A DNA stretch of 64,000 bases from Billgrantia ethanolica (GCF_021404305.1 NZ_JABFTX010000001.1:496001-560000), one strand, 5' to 3'; positions 1 to 9,272 are shown, numbered from the stretch's first letter. Numbers and translations: made by a program. The notes: generated by a model from the sequence alone, not told the origin.

Positions 1-24
1 CAGCAAAACATGGCGTAATAATTC

Positions 25-60
25 AAAACCCCTGAGCCAACCACTTGGCTCAGGGGTTTT
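25..60. terminator. Terminator after the liu operon
   Basis: A perfect 16-bp inverted repeat (left arm 25-40, right arm 45-60) with a 4-nt loop, bounded by A-tract and T-tract, lies 17 bp past the mvaB stop. The symmetry would allow it to work in both directions. It is the expected end of the minus-strand leucine operon. Confidence 0.9.
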
Positions 61-77
61 CCGTTTCTGCTGTCTGC

Positions 78-977
78 TTACTTCGCCGCCAGCGCCACGC
101 CCACCTTGGAGCGGTTCGGCCGGCCGATGGTTTGGGTGATCCAGGTGCCGGTTTCGGCGAGCTTGTTGAGGTCGATGCCGGTTTCGATACCCAGGCCGTT
201 GAGCAGGTAGACGACGTCTTCACTGGCCACGTTGCCGGAGGCACCTTTGGCGTAGGGGCAGCCGCCGAGGCCGGCGACAGAGCTGTCCACCACGCTGATG
301 CCTTCTTCCAGCACGGCGTAGAGGTTGGCCAGCGCCTGGCCGTAGGTGTCGTGGAAGTGGGCGGCGAGCTTGTCCATGGGGATGTCGCGGCTCACGGCTT
401 CGATCATGCGCTTGGCGGCGAGCGGGGTGCCGACGCCGATGGTGTCGCCGAGCGAGACTTCGTAGCAGCCCATATCGAACAGCGCCTTGCTCACCTCGGC
501 CACCTTGGCCGGGGCGATCTCGCCTTCGTAGGGGCAGCCGAGCACGCAGGAGACGTAGCCGCGCACGCGCACGTTGGCCTCTCTGGCTCGCTCCAGCACG
601 GGGGCGAAGCGCTCCAGCGATTCGGCGACGGAGCAGTTGATGTTCTTCTGCGAGAAGGCTTCACTGGCCGCGCCGAATACCGCCACTTCTTCCACGCCGC
701 ACTCCAGCGCCGCTTCCAGCCCCTTGAGGTTGGGGGTGAGGGCGGCGTAGGTCACGCCTTGGCGACGCGTGAGACCGGTCATCACTTCACGATGGTCGGC
801 CATCTGCGGCACCCACTTGGGCGAGACGAAGCTGGCCGCTTCGATGTAGCCGATGCCGGCAGCGCCCAGGCGGTCGATCAGTTCTAGCTTGGTGGCCGTG
901 TCGATCGGGTTGGGCTCGTTCTGCAGCCCATCGCGGGGGCCGACCTCGACCAGGCGCACGCGCTTGGGGAATGCCAT
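78..977 (-). CDS. mvaB: Hydroxymethylglutaryl-CoA lyase
   Basis: Cleaves 3-hydroxy-3-methylglutaryl-CoA to acetoacetate and acetyl-CoA, the last step of leucine/isovalerate breakdown (also called LiuE). The 299-residue length is normal for bacterial HMG-CoA lyase. The N-terminus carries the substrate/metal motif [20 protein letters not shown] supplies metal-binding histidine and aspartate, and the catalytic cysteine lies in GLGGCPYA (about C240). A good GGAG ribosome site precedes the ATG at 977. It is the last gene of the liu operon, separated from liuD by 179 bp that hold a palindrome, and is followed by a strong terminator. Confidence 0.96.
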   Translation of the reverse strand: MAFPKRVRLVEVGPRDGLQNEPNPIDTATKLELIDRLGAAGIGYIEAASFVSPKWVPQMADHREVMTGLTRRQGVTYAALTPNLKGLEAALECGVEEVAVFGAASEAFSQKNINCSVAESLERFAPVLERAREANVRVRGYVSCVLGCPYEGEIAPAKVAEVSKALFDMGCYEVSLGDTIGVGTPLAAKRMIEAVSRDIPMDKLAAHFHDTYGQALANLYAVLEEGISVVDSSVAGLGGCPYAKGASGNVASEDVVYLLNGLGIETGIDLNKLAETGTWITQTIGRPNRSKVGVALAAK

Positions 978-1074
978 TTGTAAACTCCTTCCTGTTCACG
1001 GCCATGGTCATGATTCGCGGCTGATCCGTCGACAGGGCTATGCGGAGGCGCTGTAAATCCTTCCCTGGACGCTA

Positions 1075-1096
1075 CATTTGCCATCCATGGCAAATG
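1075..1096. repeat. Perfect intergenic palindrome within the liu operon
   Basis: Two 10-nt arms (1075-1084 and 1087-1096) are exact reverse complements around a 2-nt centre, in the 179-bp gap between liuD and mvaB. In the transcript this would form a 10-bp hairpin without a following U-tract, so it looks more like a processing, stability or dispersed palindromic element than a terminator. The surrounding 983-1110 segment has no convincing gene and resembles intergenic repeats I associate with Halomonas-type genomes; that resemblance is recollection, not a search. Confidence 0.6.
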
Positions 1097-1156
1097 ACCT
1101 CCGCTTCGCCCTGTCCCCGGCGCCGCTTAGCTTGGCTCTCTCACTTCGTTTCCAGT

Positions 1157-3202
1157 TTACTCGGCGGGAGCAAACTCGAGCAGCACGTCTCCCTGGCCCA
1201 CCGTATCGCCGGCGTTGAAGTGGAAGCTCTCCACGTGGCCGTCGGCGGGGGCGGTCATGGTGTGTTCCATCTTCATGGCTTCCATGACCATCAGCGGCAT
1301 GCCTTTCTCCACCTTCTGACCGGCTTCCACCAGCAGCGCGACCACGGTGCCGTGCATCGGCGCGGTGAGGGTCGATTCGGCTTCGTGGTGGCCGTGGTCG
1401 ATGGCGTCGATGCGGCGCCAGAACAGGCGGGTTTCGCCGCGCGGGTCGACCATCACGACGACGTTACCGTCGCGACGCGCCTGCAGGCGGCGGCGGTGCC
1501 CGTTGAGGGTGACGGCCACGGCGTCGCCTTCCAGATGCTGCAGGCGGGCGGTGAGGGTCTCGCCGCCGATGGTCAGGTCCCACGGGTCCGCACCGCTGGC
1601 ACGGGTGCCTTCCACCACGACCACGCCTTCGGCGTCATGCACCTGAGCTATGGACGGGTCGCACAGCGAGATGCGGATGGTGTGCGGGGCGTTGAGGCGG
1701 AAGCCGTCGTGGCGGTCCCACGGCGAGTCGCTCTCGCACTCACGGGCGAGCTGGTTGAGGCCGATCAGCGCGGCGCCGGCGTACTCTTCGATGTTGTACT
1801 GCTTGGGAGCAAAGAGGGTGGCCTCGTTCTTCTCGATGAAGCGGGTATCCAGCTCCGCGTTGCGGAACGCGAGATGGGTGGCCAGCCGCTGCAGGAAGGC
1901 GCGGTTGGTTACCACGCCCTGCACGTCGAGTGCCGCCAGCGCGCGGTTGAGGGTGGAGAGGGCCTGGTCGCGGTCGTCGCCGTGGACGATCAGCTTGGCG
2001 AGCATGGGGTCGTAGTGCATGGAGACCACGTCGCCGGTTTCCACGCCGCTATCTAGGCGCACCTGGCGCGGGTCGAGTCCGGCGCCGTTCAGGTCCATGG
2101 CGAAGCGTTCGAGCCTGCCGGTGGCGGGCAGGAAGTCCTGCTCCGGGTCTTCGGCGTAGAGGCGCGCCTCGAAGCTGTGACCGGTGATGGTCAGCTCCTC
2201 CTGCTGGAGCGGAAGAGTTTCGCCCATGGCCACGCGCAGCTGCCACTCGACCAGGTCCTGGCCGGTGATCATCTCGGTGACGGGGTGCTCCACCTGCAGG
2301 CGGGTATTCATCTCCATGAAGTAGAAGGAGCCGTCTTTGTCGAGCAGGAACTCGACGGTGCCGGCGCCGACGTAGCCGATCTCCTTGGCGGCGCGTACGG
2401 CGGCTTCGCCCATCTCGCGGCGCAGTTCGGCGGTCATGCCGGGGGCGGGGGCTTCTTCGAGTACCTTCTGGTGGCGGCGCTGCACGGAGCAGTCGCGCTC
2501 GAACAGGTAGACGCCGTTGCCGTGGCTGTCGCAGAACACCTGAACCTCGACGTGACGCGGCTGGGTCAGGTACTTCTCGATCAGCATGCGGGTGTCGCCG
2601 AAGGCAGCCTGGGATTCGCGACGGCAGCCGTCCAGCGCAGCCTGGAACTGCTCGGGGGCTTCGACCACTCGCATGCCCTTGCCGCCGCCGCCAGCGCTGG
2701 CCTTGAGCAGCACCGGGTAGCCGATCTTGTCGGCTTCGGACTTGAGCAGGGCGTCGTCCTGGTCGTCGCCGTGGTAGCCCGGCACCAGCGGCACGCCGGC
2801 GTTGGCCATGCGCGCCTTGGCCGCGGACTTGTCGCCCATGGCGGCAATCGCCGAGGCGGGCGGGCCGACGAAGGTGATGCCGGCGGCGTCCAGCGCTTGA
2901 ACGAAGGCGCCGTTCTCGGAGAGGAAGCCGTAGCCGGGGTGAATGGCGCCGGCGCCGGTGCGCTTGGCGGCCTCGACTACCGCTTCCACCTTGAGGTAGC
3001 TCTCGCGGGCGGCGGCAGGGCCCAGACGCACGGCCTCGTCGGCCTCGCGCACGTGGCGGGCGTTGGCGTCGGCATCAGAGTACACGGCCACGGTGCGCAG
3101 GCCCATGGCGCGGGCGGTGCGCATCACGCGGCAGGCGATCTCGCCACGGTTGGCGACCAGCAGGGTGTCGAAGGGCGTGGTGCGGGAATCGGTCTGGCTC
3201 AT
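1157..3202 (-). CDS. liuD: Methylcrotonyl-CoA carboxylase, biotin-carrying alpha subunit
   Basis: ATP-dependent biotin carboxylase plus biotin carrier subunit of 3-methylcrotonyl-CoA carboxylase; works with LiuB in leucine degradation. The 681-residue protein has the N-terminal biotin carboxylase fold (LLVANRGEIACRV), an ATP-grasp glycine-rich loop (KASAGGGGKGMR), the EMNTRLQVEHPVTE motif and a C-terminal biotinyl domain with the AMKM tetrad, Lys644 being the biotinylated residue. Its ATG overlaps the liuC stop by 4 bp (ATGA), so the start is firm. Acetyl- or propionyl-CoA carboxylase subunits look alike, but the liu context decides the substrate. Confidence 0.95.
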   Translation of the reverse strand: MSQTDSRTTPFDTLLVANRGEIACRVMRTARAMGLRTVAVYSDADANARHVREADEAVRLGPAAARESYLKVEAVVEAAKRTGAGAIHPGYGFLSENGAFVQALDAAGITFVGPPASAIAAMGDKSAAKARMANAGVPLVPGYHGDDQDDALLKSEADKIGYPVLLKASAGGGGKGMRVVEAPEQFQAALDGCRRESQAAFGDTRMLIEKYLTQPRHVEVQVFCDSHGNGVYLFERDCSVQRRHQKVLEEAPAPGMTAELRREMGEAAVRAAKEIGYVGAGTVEFLLDKDGSFYFMEMNTRLQVEHPVTEMITGQDLVEWQLRVAMGETLPLQQEELTITGHSFEARLYAEDPEQDFLPATGRLERFAMDLNGAGLDPRQVRLDSGVETGDVVSMHYDPMLAKLIVHGDDRDQALSTLNRALAALDVQGVVTNRAFLQRLATHLAFRNAELDTRFIEKNEATLFAPKQYNIEEYAGAALIGLNQLARECESDSPWDRHDGFRLNAPHTIRISLCDPSIAQVHDAEGVVVVEGTRASGADPWDLTIGGETLTARLQHLEGDAVAVTLNGHRRRLQARRDGNVVVMVDPRGETRLFWRRIDAIDHGHHEAESTLTAPMHGTVVALLVEAGQKVEKGMPLMVMEAMKMEHTMTAPADGHVESFHFNAGDTVGQGDVLLEFAPAE

Positions 3203-4032
3203 GAGCGGCGCTCCGAGGAATTCGTGTTGTCGTCGGCCCAGGCGGGGCGTCGCTTCTCGAAGAAGCTGGTCAGGCCTTCCTGACCTTCGGCGCTCACGCG
3301 CAGCTCGCTGATCACGCGGCAGGTGTGCTCACGGGTGGCCTTGCTGTCGGAGTCACGGGCCACTTCGGCCATTAGCGCCTTGGTGGCGCGCTGGGCCTGG
3401 GGCGAGCCGGCCAGCAGGGTGGAGATCATCGCTTCGACCGCCTCGTCGATGTGGTCGTGGCCGACGATCTGGTGGGCCAGGCCCAGCTCCAGCGCTTTGT
3501 CGGCGTCGATCACCTCGGCGGTGAGCGCGTAGCGGCGCATCTGGCGCGAGCCCAGGGCGCGCTGCACGTAGGGGCTGATTACCGCCGGGGAGAGGCCGAT
3601 CTTGACCTCGGAGAGGCAGAACTTGGCCTTCTCTGATGCGATCACGATATCGCAGCAGGCGGCCAGGCCCACGGCACCGCCGAAGGCGGCACCCTGCACG
3701 CGGCACACGGTAGGACAGGGCAGGGTGTCCAGCCCGTGCATCAGCTGCGAGAGCTTGCGCGAATCGGCCAGGTTGCCCTCGAAGTCGTACTCCACCATGC
3801 GTTTCATCCAGCCGAGATCGGCCCCGGCGGAAAAGCTCTTGCCTTCGGAGCCCAGCACCACCACGCGTACCTCGCCGTGGCGGGCGGCGTCGTGGAGCTT
3901 GGCGAGGTGCTCGTTGAGCTCGGCGATCAGGCTGTCGTCGAAGGCGTTGTGCACGTCGGGGCGGTTCAGCGTCAGCCGGGCGACGCCGCGCTCGTCGATG
4001 CTTAGCTGAGAAAAGCTATCTGTATCAGTCAT
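3199..4032 (-). CDS. liuC: Methylglutaconyl-CoA hydratase
   Basis: Enoyl-CoA hydratase/isomerase (crotonase) family member of 277 residues, expected to hydrate 3-methylglutaconyl-CoA to HMG-CoA. Crotonase hallmarks include the oxyanion-hole segments FSAGADLGWM and the glycine-rich GAAFGGAVGLAACCD. I chose the ATG at 4032 (MTDTDSF) because GGGAG lies 9 nt upstream; an in-frame extension to 4086 would run into the repeat element and adds non-family sequence. It sits between liuB and liuD, overlapping liuD by 4 bp. Confidence 0.93.
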   Translation of the reverse strand: MTDTDSFSQLSIDERGVARLTLNRPDVHNAFDDSLIAELNEHLAKLHDAARHGEVRVVVLGSEGKSFSAGADLGWMKRMVEYDFEGNLADSRKLSQLMHGLDTLPCPTVCRVQGAAFGGAVGLAACCDIVIASEKAKFCLSEVKIGLSPAVISPYVQRALGSRQMRRYALTAEVIDADKALELGLAHQIVGHDHIDEAVEAMISTLLAGSPQAQRATKALMAEVARDSDSKATREHTCRVISELRVSAEGQEGLTSFFEKRRPAWADDNTNSSERRS

Positions 4033-4051
4033 TTTTCGTGGCTCCCAAATC

Positions 4052-4176
4052 TCGTAAAGTATTCGAGCGAAGGCCAGACAAGGCAAAAAACGGCGAAAGA
4101 GCGGAGTTTAGGAGCCCTAAATGAGCATCTTGAGCCGTTTTTTAACGCAGTATGGGCGAGCGCAGACACTTTACGA
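4052..4176. repeat. Nested-dyad intergenic repeat element (candidate dispersed repeat)
   Basis: The 145-bp gap between liuB and liuC is almost wholly filled by a symmetric element. Its outer arms are 9-nt perfect inverted repeats (4052-4060 and 4168-4176). Inside are 10-nt arms (4085-4094 and 4134-4143), and at the centre a 6-nt pair (4107-4112 and 4116-4121). The concentric layout suggests a foldable RNA or a miniature mobile/REP-type element. I recall similar sequence in intergenic regions of related genomes, but could not search. It interrupts an otherwise tight operon. Confidence 0.7.
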
Positions 4177-4177
4177 C

Positions 4178-5785
4178 TCACATCCGGAATACGCCGAACC
4201 GGGTGTCCTGAACCTCCGCGTTCATCGCCGCGGCGAGCGAGAGTCCCAGCACGTCGCGGGTCTGGGCCGGGTCGATCACGCCGTCGTCCCACAGGCGGGC
4301 GCTGGCGTAGTAGGGGTGGCCCTGGCGCTCGTACTGTTCGCGGGTGGGCTGCTTGAAGGCCTCTTCCTCTTCCGCGCTCCACTCGCGGCCTTCACGCTCG
4401 TACTGCTCGCGCTTGACCTGGGCCAGCACGCCGGCGGCTTGTTCGCCACCCATCACCGAGATACGCGCGTTGGGCCACATGAACAGCAGGTTGGGGTCGT
4501 AGGCGCGGCCGCACATGCCGTAGTTGCCGGCGCCGAAGCTGCCGCCGATCAGTACGGTGAACTTGGGTACCTTGGCGCAGGCCACGGCGGTGACGAGCTT
4601 GGCGCCGTGCTTGGCGATACCTTCGTGCTCGTACTTGGAGCCGACCATGAAGCCGGTGATGTTCTGCAGGAACACCAGCGGGATCTTGCGCTGGGCGCAC
4701 AGCTCGATGAAGTGGGCACCTTTCACGGCGGATTCGGAGAACAGCACGCCATTGTTGGCGACGATGCCCACCGGGTAGCCGTGAATATGGGCGAAGCCGG
4801 TGACCAGGGTGTCGCCGTAGTAGCGCTTGAACTCGTCGAAGTCGGAGTCGTCGACGATGCGGCCGATCACCTCGCGCACGTCGAACGGCTTCTTGAGGTC
4901 GGTGCCGACGATGCCGTAGATCTCGCTGGGGTCCAGCCGCGGGGGCTTGGGCGCCTGCATCTTGAGCTGGCCGCGCTTCTGCCAGTTCAGCCGCGACACG
5001 CAGGCGCGGGCGAGCTGCAGGGCGTGGGCGTCGTTCTCGGCGTAGTGGTCGGCCACGCCGCTCTTCTTGGCGTGCACGTCGGCGCCGCCCAGGTCCTCGG
5101 CGCTGATGGTCTCGCCGGTGGCGGCCTTCACCAGCGGCGGGCCGCCGAGGAAGATGGTGCCCTGCTGCTTGACGATGATCGACTCGTCGGCCATGGCCGG
5201 TACGTAGGCGCCGCCGGCGGTGCAGGAGCCCATCACCACGGCGATCTGCGGGATGCCTTCGGCGGAGAGGGTGGCCTGGTTGTAGAAGATACGCCCGAAA
5301 TGGTCGCGGTCGGGGAACACCTCGTCCTGGCGGGGCAGGAAGGCGCCGCCGGAGTCGACCAGGTAGATGCAGGGCAGGCGGTGCTTGCGGGCGATCTCCT
5401 GGGCGCGGATGTGCTTCTTCACCGTCAGCGGGTAGTAGGTGCCGCCCTTGACGGTGGCGTCGTTGGCGACGATGACGCACTCGACGCCCGAGACGCGGCC
5501 GATGCCGGTGACCACGCCGGCGGCGGGCACGTCGCTCTCGTAGACCTCATGGGCGGCCAGCGCCGAGAACTCGAGGAAAGGTGAGCCCTCGTCGATCAGG
5601 TGGTCGATGCGGTCGCGCACGAACAGCTTGCCGCGGCTCTCGTGGCGGGCGCGGGCTTTCTCGCCGCCGCCCTGGCTGATCGCCGCGGTCAGCTCGCGCA
5701 GCTTCATCACCTCGTGGCGCATGGCCTTGTCGTTGGCCTGGAAGCCGTCGCTGCGCGGATTGACCTGGGTATTCAGAATCGCCAT
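4178..5785 (-). CDS. liuB: Methylcrotonyl-CoA carboxylase, carboxyltransferase beta subunit
   Basis: Transfers the carboxyl group from biotin on LiuD to 3-methylcrotonyl-CoA. The 535 residues match the family length and show the crotonase-like carboxyltransferase halves: [15 protein letters not shown] near the N-terminus, [16 protein letters not shown] in the middle, and [16 protein letters not shown] plus [11 protein letters not shown] toward the C-terminus. The start at 5785 has a GGGGAG ribosome site, and only 11 bp separate it from liuA. The ending [14 protein letters not shown] is typical of MCC beta chains rather than propionyl-CoA carboxylase. Confidence 0.96.
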   Translation of the reverse strand: MAILNTQVNPRSDGFQANDKAMRHEVMKLRELTAAISQGGGEKARARHESRGKLFVRDRIDHLIDEGSPFLEFSALAAHEVYESDVPAAGVVTGIGRVSGVECVIVANDATVKGGTYYPLTVKKHIRAQEIARKHRLPCIYLVDSGGAFLPRQDEVFPDRDHFGRIFYNQATLSAEGIPQIAVVMGSCTAGGAYVPAMADESIIVKQQGTIFLGGPPLVKAATGETISAEDLGGADVHAKKSGVADHYAENDAHALQLARACVSRLNWQKRGQLKMQAPKPPRLDPSEIYGIVGTDLKKPFDVREVIGRIVDDSDFDEFKRYYGDTLVTGFAHIHGYPVGIVANNGVLFSESAVKGAHFIELCAQRKIPLVFLQNITGFMVGSKYEHEGIAKHGAKLVTAVACAKVPKFTVLIGGSFGAGNYGMCGRAYDPNLLFMWPNARISVMGGEQAAGVLAQVKREQYEREGREWSAEEEEAFKQPTREQYERQGHPYYASARLWDDGVIDPAQTRDVLGLSLAAAMNAEVQDTRFGVFRM

Positions 5786-5796
5786 CGGGGCTCCCC

Positions 5797-6966
5797 TTAC
5801 TTGGATTCGTTGAACAACTCACGGCCGATCAGCATGCGGCGAATCTCGCTGGTGCCGGCGCCGATTTCGTAGAGCTTGGCGTCGCGCAGCAGGCGCCCGG
5901 TGGGGTACTCGTTGATGTAGCCGTTGCCGCCGAGCAGCTGGATGGCGTCCAGCGCCACCTGGGTGGCCTTTTCCGCGCAGTAGAGGATCACGCCGGCGGC
6001 GTCCTTGCGGGAAGTCTGGCCGCGATCGCAGGCCGCCGCCACCGCGTAGAGGTAGGCGCGGCAGGCATTCAGCGTGGTGTACATGTCGGCGATCTTGCCC
6101 TGTACCAGCTGGAACTCGCCGATGGACTGGTTGAACTGCTTGCGCTCGTGAACGTAGGGCACGACGACGTCCATGGCCGCCTGCATGATGCCGATGGGGC
6201 CGGCTGCGAGCACGGTGCGCTCGTAGTCCAGGCCGCTCATCAGTACGCGCACGCCCTTGCCCTCATCGCCCAGCACGTTCTCGGCCGGCACCTCGCAGTC
6301 CTGGAACACCAGCTCGCAGGTGTTGGAGCCGCGCATGCCCAGCTTGTCGAGCTTCTGTGCGGTGGAGAAGCCGGGCATGCCTTTCTCGATGATGAAGGCG
6401 GTGATGCCCTTGGAGCCGGCGTCCGGGTCGGTCTTGGCGTAGACCACCAGCACGTCGGCATCGGGGCCGTTGGTGATCCACATCTTGTTGCCGTTGAGGA
6501 TGTACTTGTCACCCTCCTGGCGGGCGCGCAGCTTCATGGAGACCACGTCGGAACCGGCGCCCGGCTCGGACATGGCCAGCGCGCCGATGTGCTCGCCGCT
6601 GATCAGCTTGGGCAGGTACTTGGCCTTCTGCTCGGCATTGGCGTTGATCTTGAGCTGGTTCACGCACAGGTTGGAATGCGCGCCGTAGGAGAGACCCACC
6701 GAGGCGCTGGCCCGGGAGATCTCTTCCATGGCGATGCAGTGCGCCAGGTAGCCCATGCCGGTGCCGCCGTCCTCTTCCGGCACGGTGATGCCGAGCAGGC
6801 CCATGTCGCCGAACTTCTGCCACAGGTCATTGGGGAACTCGTTCTTCTCGTCGATCTCGGCGGCGCGCGGGGCGATCTCGTCGCGGGCGAAGGCGTTCAC
6901 CTGATCGCGCAGCATGTTGAGTTCGTCGTCGAGGCCGAAGTCGAGGGGCTTGTAGGCGGTCAGCAT
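5797..6966 (-). CDS. liuA: Isovaleryl-CoA dehydrogenase
   Basis: FAD-dependent acyl-CoA dehydrogenase oxidising isovaleryl-CoA to 3-methylcrotonyl-CoA, first committed enzyme of the liu pathway; electrons would go to ETF. The 389-residue protein has the acyl-CoA dehydrogenase N-terminal helical domain, the [10 protein letters not shown] flavin-loop signature (131-140) and the C-terminal [13 protein letters not shown] segment. Glu249 in [10 protein letters not shown] corresponds to the catalytic base position characteristic of isovaleryl-CoA dehydrogenases. GGGAG precedes the ATG. It is the first gene of the operon and lies downstream of a LiuR-like palindrome. Confidence 0.96.
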   Translation of the reverse strand: MLTAYKPLDFGLDDELNMLRDQVNAFARDEIAPRAAEIDEKNEFPNDLWQKFGDMGLLGITVPEEDGGTGMGYLAHCIAMEEISRASASVGLSYGAHSNLCVNQLKINANAEQKAKYLPKLISGEHIGALAMSEPGAGSDVVSMKLRARQEGDKYILNGNKMWITNGPDADVLVVYAKTDPDAGSKGITAFIIEKGMPGFSTAQKLDKLGMRGSNTCELVFQDCEVPAENVLGDEGKGVRVLMSGLDYERTVLAAGPIGIMQAAMDVVVPYVHERKQFNQSIGEFQLVQGKIADMYTTLNACRAYLYAVAAACDRGQTSRKDAAGVILYCAEKATQVALDAIQLLGGNGYINEYPTGRLLRDAKLYEIGAGTSEIRRMLIGRELFNESK

Positions 6967-7109
6967 GGCGGAACTCCCTGATGGTTGTGTCGTCGCTGGT
7001 GTTTCTGTCGCTAGCGCAGCTGTGCGTCAGGTGCGAAGCTGTCAGGTTGCACGAACCGCGCAGGCGCAGCTCGCATGGCTATTCACGAATGTTACTAGAC
7101 TAGGCGAGG

Positions 7110-7125
7110 TTTACGTTAACGTAAA
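7110..7125. promoter_or_regulatory. LiuR-type operator of the leucine operon
   Basis: The 16-bp perfect palindrome TTTACGTTAACGTAAA sits 143 bp before the liuA ATG, on the promoter side of the operon. It agrees with the general form of MerR-family LiuR sites described for proteobacterial leucine/isovalerate regulons (inverted ACGT-containing half-sites). On the minus strand TTTACG could act as a -35 with TAGTCT as -10 at 17-bp spacing, which would place the dyad over the promoter. No liuR gene is in the window, so the regulator would have to be encoded elsewhere. Confidence 0.75.
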
Positions 7126-7190
7126 GTGCAGCCTTGGGGCGTTCTACGAATGTCGAAGAGGCAGGGACAAGGAAAGAAGAGGGTAGAGAG

Positions 7191-7225
7191 AAAAAAGCGA
7201 ACGCCACCGGGGTTGCCGGTGGCGT
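7191..7225 (-). terminator. Rho-independent terminator of the SbtA-like gene
   Basis: Perfect 10-bp arms (7201-7210 and 7216-7225) with a 5-nt loop lie 17 bp past the stop of the minus-strand permease gene. In that reading direction the stem is followed within a few bases by six T residues (7191-7196 on the complementary strand). Confidence 0.88.
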
Positions 7226-7242
7226 AGAGAGTGAGGGACGAC

Positions 7243-8184
7243 TCAGTTACCCAGCCACATGGCCAACTGATAGTAGATGGGGATACCCACGATCACGTTG
7301 AGCGGGAAGGTGAAACCGAGCGCTGCGAGCATGGCCAGGCCGATGTTGGCCTGAGGTATTGCCGTTCGCATGGCCGCCGGGGCGGCAATGTACGAGGCGC
7401 TGGCGGCCAGTGCCGTGAGAATCATCAGCGAGCCCATGGGCAGGCCCAGCATCAGGCCGACAGCAAGGCCGGCCATGGCCAGGAAGAACGGGGCCACCAG
7501 GGCGAAGGTGAGCAGGCGCCAGTGGTACCAGGGAATGGGTCGCAGGGTTTCCGCCGCGGTGAGGCCCATCTGCAGCAGGAACAGGGCGAGCACGGCATGG
7601 AAGGCGCCCATGAACAGTTCGGTCACGGCCGCACCTTCGCGCGGGCCGTACATGGCGCCGATCACCGCGCCGCCTGCCAGCAGGATGACGCCACGGTTGG
7701 TCAGGGTCTCGTGCCAGATGCCCTGGAACGCCTCGCTGGCTTCCTTGCCGGCATGGCGCCGGTAAAGTGCAATGGCCACCATGATCGCCGGCAGCTCCAT
7801 CATCACCAGGTAGAGGGTGACCTCGGCGCCGATGGGCAGGGCGCGGCTTTCGGCAAAGGCCAGTGCCACGGCGAAGGTACCGGCACTTACCGAACCGTAG
7901 TGGGCGGCGATACTGGCGCTGTCGGCGGGAGAGAGACGTGCGAAGCGGCGCAGGATGGGCATCAGCGCCAGCGGAATCAGCGCGCCGAGGGCGGCGACGG
8001 AGAGCAGTTCGGGGATCAGCGACCAGCGCAGGTTACCGTACAGTGCCATGCCGCCCTTGAGGCCGATGGTCAGCATCAGCAGCAGGCTCAGCGTGTCATA
8101 GGCGGCCTTGGGGATGTTGAGGTCCGACTTGACCACCCCGGCGAGCAGGCCGAGCAGGAAGAACATGACGACAATGTCAGGCAT
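7243..8184 (-). CDS. SbtA-like sodium-dependent bicarbonate transporter family permease
   Basis: A 313-residue polytopic membrane protein of the Sbt_1/DUF897 family, whose cyanobacterial member SbtA imports bicarbonate with sodium. About ten hydrophobic segments are visible in two halves. Family-like features are KGGMALYGN, the AAHYGSVSAGTFAVAL segment and the ending SASYIAAPAAMRTAIPQANIGL. Heterotroph members have not generally been tested, so the substrate is inferred from family only. The gene is divergent from a LysR-type regulator, with dyad-rich DNA between them, which suggests LysR control. Confidence 0.83.
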   Translation of the reverse strand: MPDIVVMFFLLGLLAGVVKSDLNIPKAAYDTLSLLLMLTIGLKGGMALYGNLRWSLIPELLSVAALGALIPLALMPILRRFARLSPADSASIAAHYGSVSAGTFAVALAFAESRALPIGAEVTLYLVMMELPAIMVAIALYRRHAGKEASEAFQGIWHETLTNRGVILLAGGAVIGAMYGPREGAAVTELFMGAFHAVLALFLLQMGLTAAETLRPIPWYHWRLLTFALVAPFFLAMAGLAVGLMLGLPMGSLMILTALAASASYIAAPAAMRTAIPQANIGLAMLAALGFTFPLNVIVGIPIYYQLAMWLGN

Positions 8185-8247
8185 ATCTCTCTCTTCTTCT
8201 GTAACCGCAAATGGCAGAGTAGTCGCGGATTGTGCGCAGCGCCTGAT

Positions 8248-8297
8248 ATTGATTCCAATAGAATCTCGATGAGATTACTATAGGTGATTATCTATAT
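8248..8297. promoter_or_regulatory. Dyad-rich divergent control region (LysR operator candidate)
   Basis: Between the divergent permease and LysR genes lie a 15-bp perfect dyad AATCTCGATGAGATT (8262-8276) and an 18-bp dyad with TATAG/CTATA arms (8279-8296). An ATTG/CAAT pair lies just upstream of them. Such dyads in the shared promoter are typical of LysR autoregulation plus divergent activation; the binding itself is inferred. Confidence 0.5.
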
Positions 8298-8318
8298 GAC
8301 GCGCTGCGGGGTCGCGCC

Positions 8319-9272
8319 ATGAACGTTCGTCACCTTACTTTCCGCCTGCTTCAGGTCTATGTCGTGGTGGTACGAAGCGGCTCGGTCAGCGAGGCGGCGC
8401 GCCAGCTCCACCTGACCCAGCCTACCGTCTCGCAGCAGCTCAAGCGCTTGAGCGAAGCGGTGGGTGAGCCGCTGCTGCATATGCGTCGCGGGCGCTTGCT
8501 GCCCACCGAGGCAGGGCGGGAGCTCTACCGTGCCAGTCGTGAGGTACTGGGCCGCTTCGACGATTACCGGGACTACCTCGAGGCATTGCGAGGCGGTGAA
8601 CGGGGGCGCTTCAGCATCGCCCTGGTCAACACCGCCCAGTACGTGCTGCCACGTTTGCTCGGTCCCTACAGCCAGGCATTTCCCGACGTCGACGTGACGC
8701 TGCACATCGGCAACCGCCGCCAGATGCTCACGCGCTTCGAGCGTCAGGACGACGACCTTTATGTGTTCAGCCATCCGCCCTCCCTGGTGCATGCCCTGGC
8801 CGGCCGCTTTTTGCGCAACCCGCTGGTGGTAGTGGCCCCTCAGGGGCACCCCCTGGCCAAGCGTGAGGCAATCGCCATGAACGAGCTGCTGGGGGAGCGC
8901 TTCCTGCTGCGCGAGCCTGGCTCGGCCACGCGCATGATGTTCGAGAGCTGGTTGCAGGAGCACGGCCTGTCGCTGGGGCCGACCCTGCAGATGGCCAGTA
9001 ACGAGGCGATTCGCGTGGGCGTGGCCGCCGGCATGGGTCTGGCCGTGCTCTCCGAGCACGTGCTGCCGCCAGAGCACCCGGATATCGCCATCCTGCCGGT
9101 CACCGATTTCCCCATCGAGAGCCACTGGCAGTTCATCGTACGCCGCGACCGCCGCTTGCCTCACGCCGCCCAAGGCTTTCTGCGCTTCGCCTCGGGACAT
9201 CTCGGCGAGTGCGTGCAACCGCGTTTCCTTGCCAATGAGCTGGCAAGGCTACTGGCGGATCTCGATCAGTAG
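8319..9272 (+). CDS. LysR-family transcriptional regulator
   Basis: A 317-residue LysR-type regulator. The N-terminal winged helix-turn-helix spans about residues 5-65, with SVSEAARQLHLTQPTVSQQLKRL as the recognition region (helix start near residue 20), followed by the periplasmic-binding-like effector domain (GRFSIALVNTAQYVLP onward; NEAIRVGVAAGMGLAVLSEH late). The overall pattern resembles CbbR/CysB-like branches. It is transcribed away from the SbtA-like permease, so the permease is its most likely target. The effector is unknown. Confidence 0.85.
   Translation: MNVRHLTFRLLQVYVVVVRSGSVSEAARQLHLTQPTVSQQLKRLSEAVGEPLLHMRRGRLLPTEAGRELYRASREVLGRFDDYRDYLEALRGGERGRFSIALVNTAQYVLPRLLGPYSQAFPDVDVTLHIGNRRQMLTRFERQDDDLYVFSHPPSLVHALAGRFLRNPLVVVAPQGHPLAKREAIAMNELLGERFLLREPGSATRMMFESWLQEHGLSLGPTLQMASNEAIRVGVAAGMGLAVLSEHVLPPEHPDIAILPVTDFPIESHWQFIVRRDRRLPHAAQGFLRFASGHLGECVQPRFLANELARLLADLDQ

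Noticed and set aside
884..1093. Short open frames across the liuD-mvaB gap
   Set aside because: They cover the palindromic repeat-like segment and look spurious.
4121..5584. Long open frame on the plus strand opposite liuB
   Set aside because: High-GC antisense shadow of a clear carboxyltransferase gene; the translation is Val/Gly/Ala/His-rich and matches no family.
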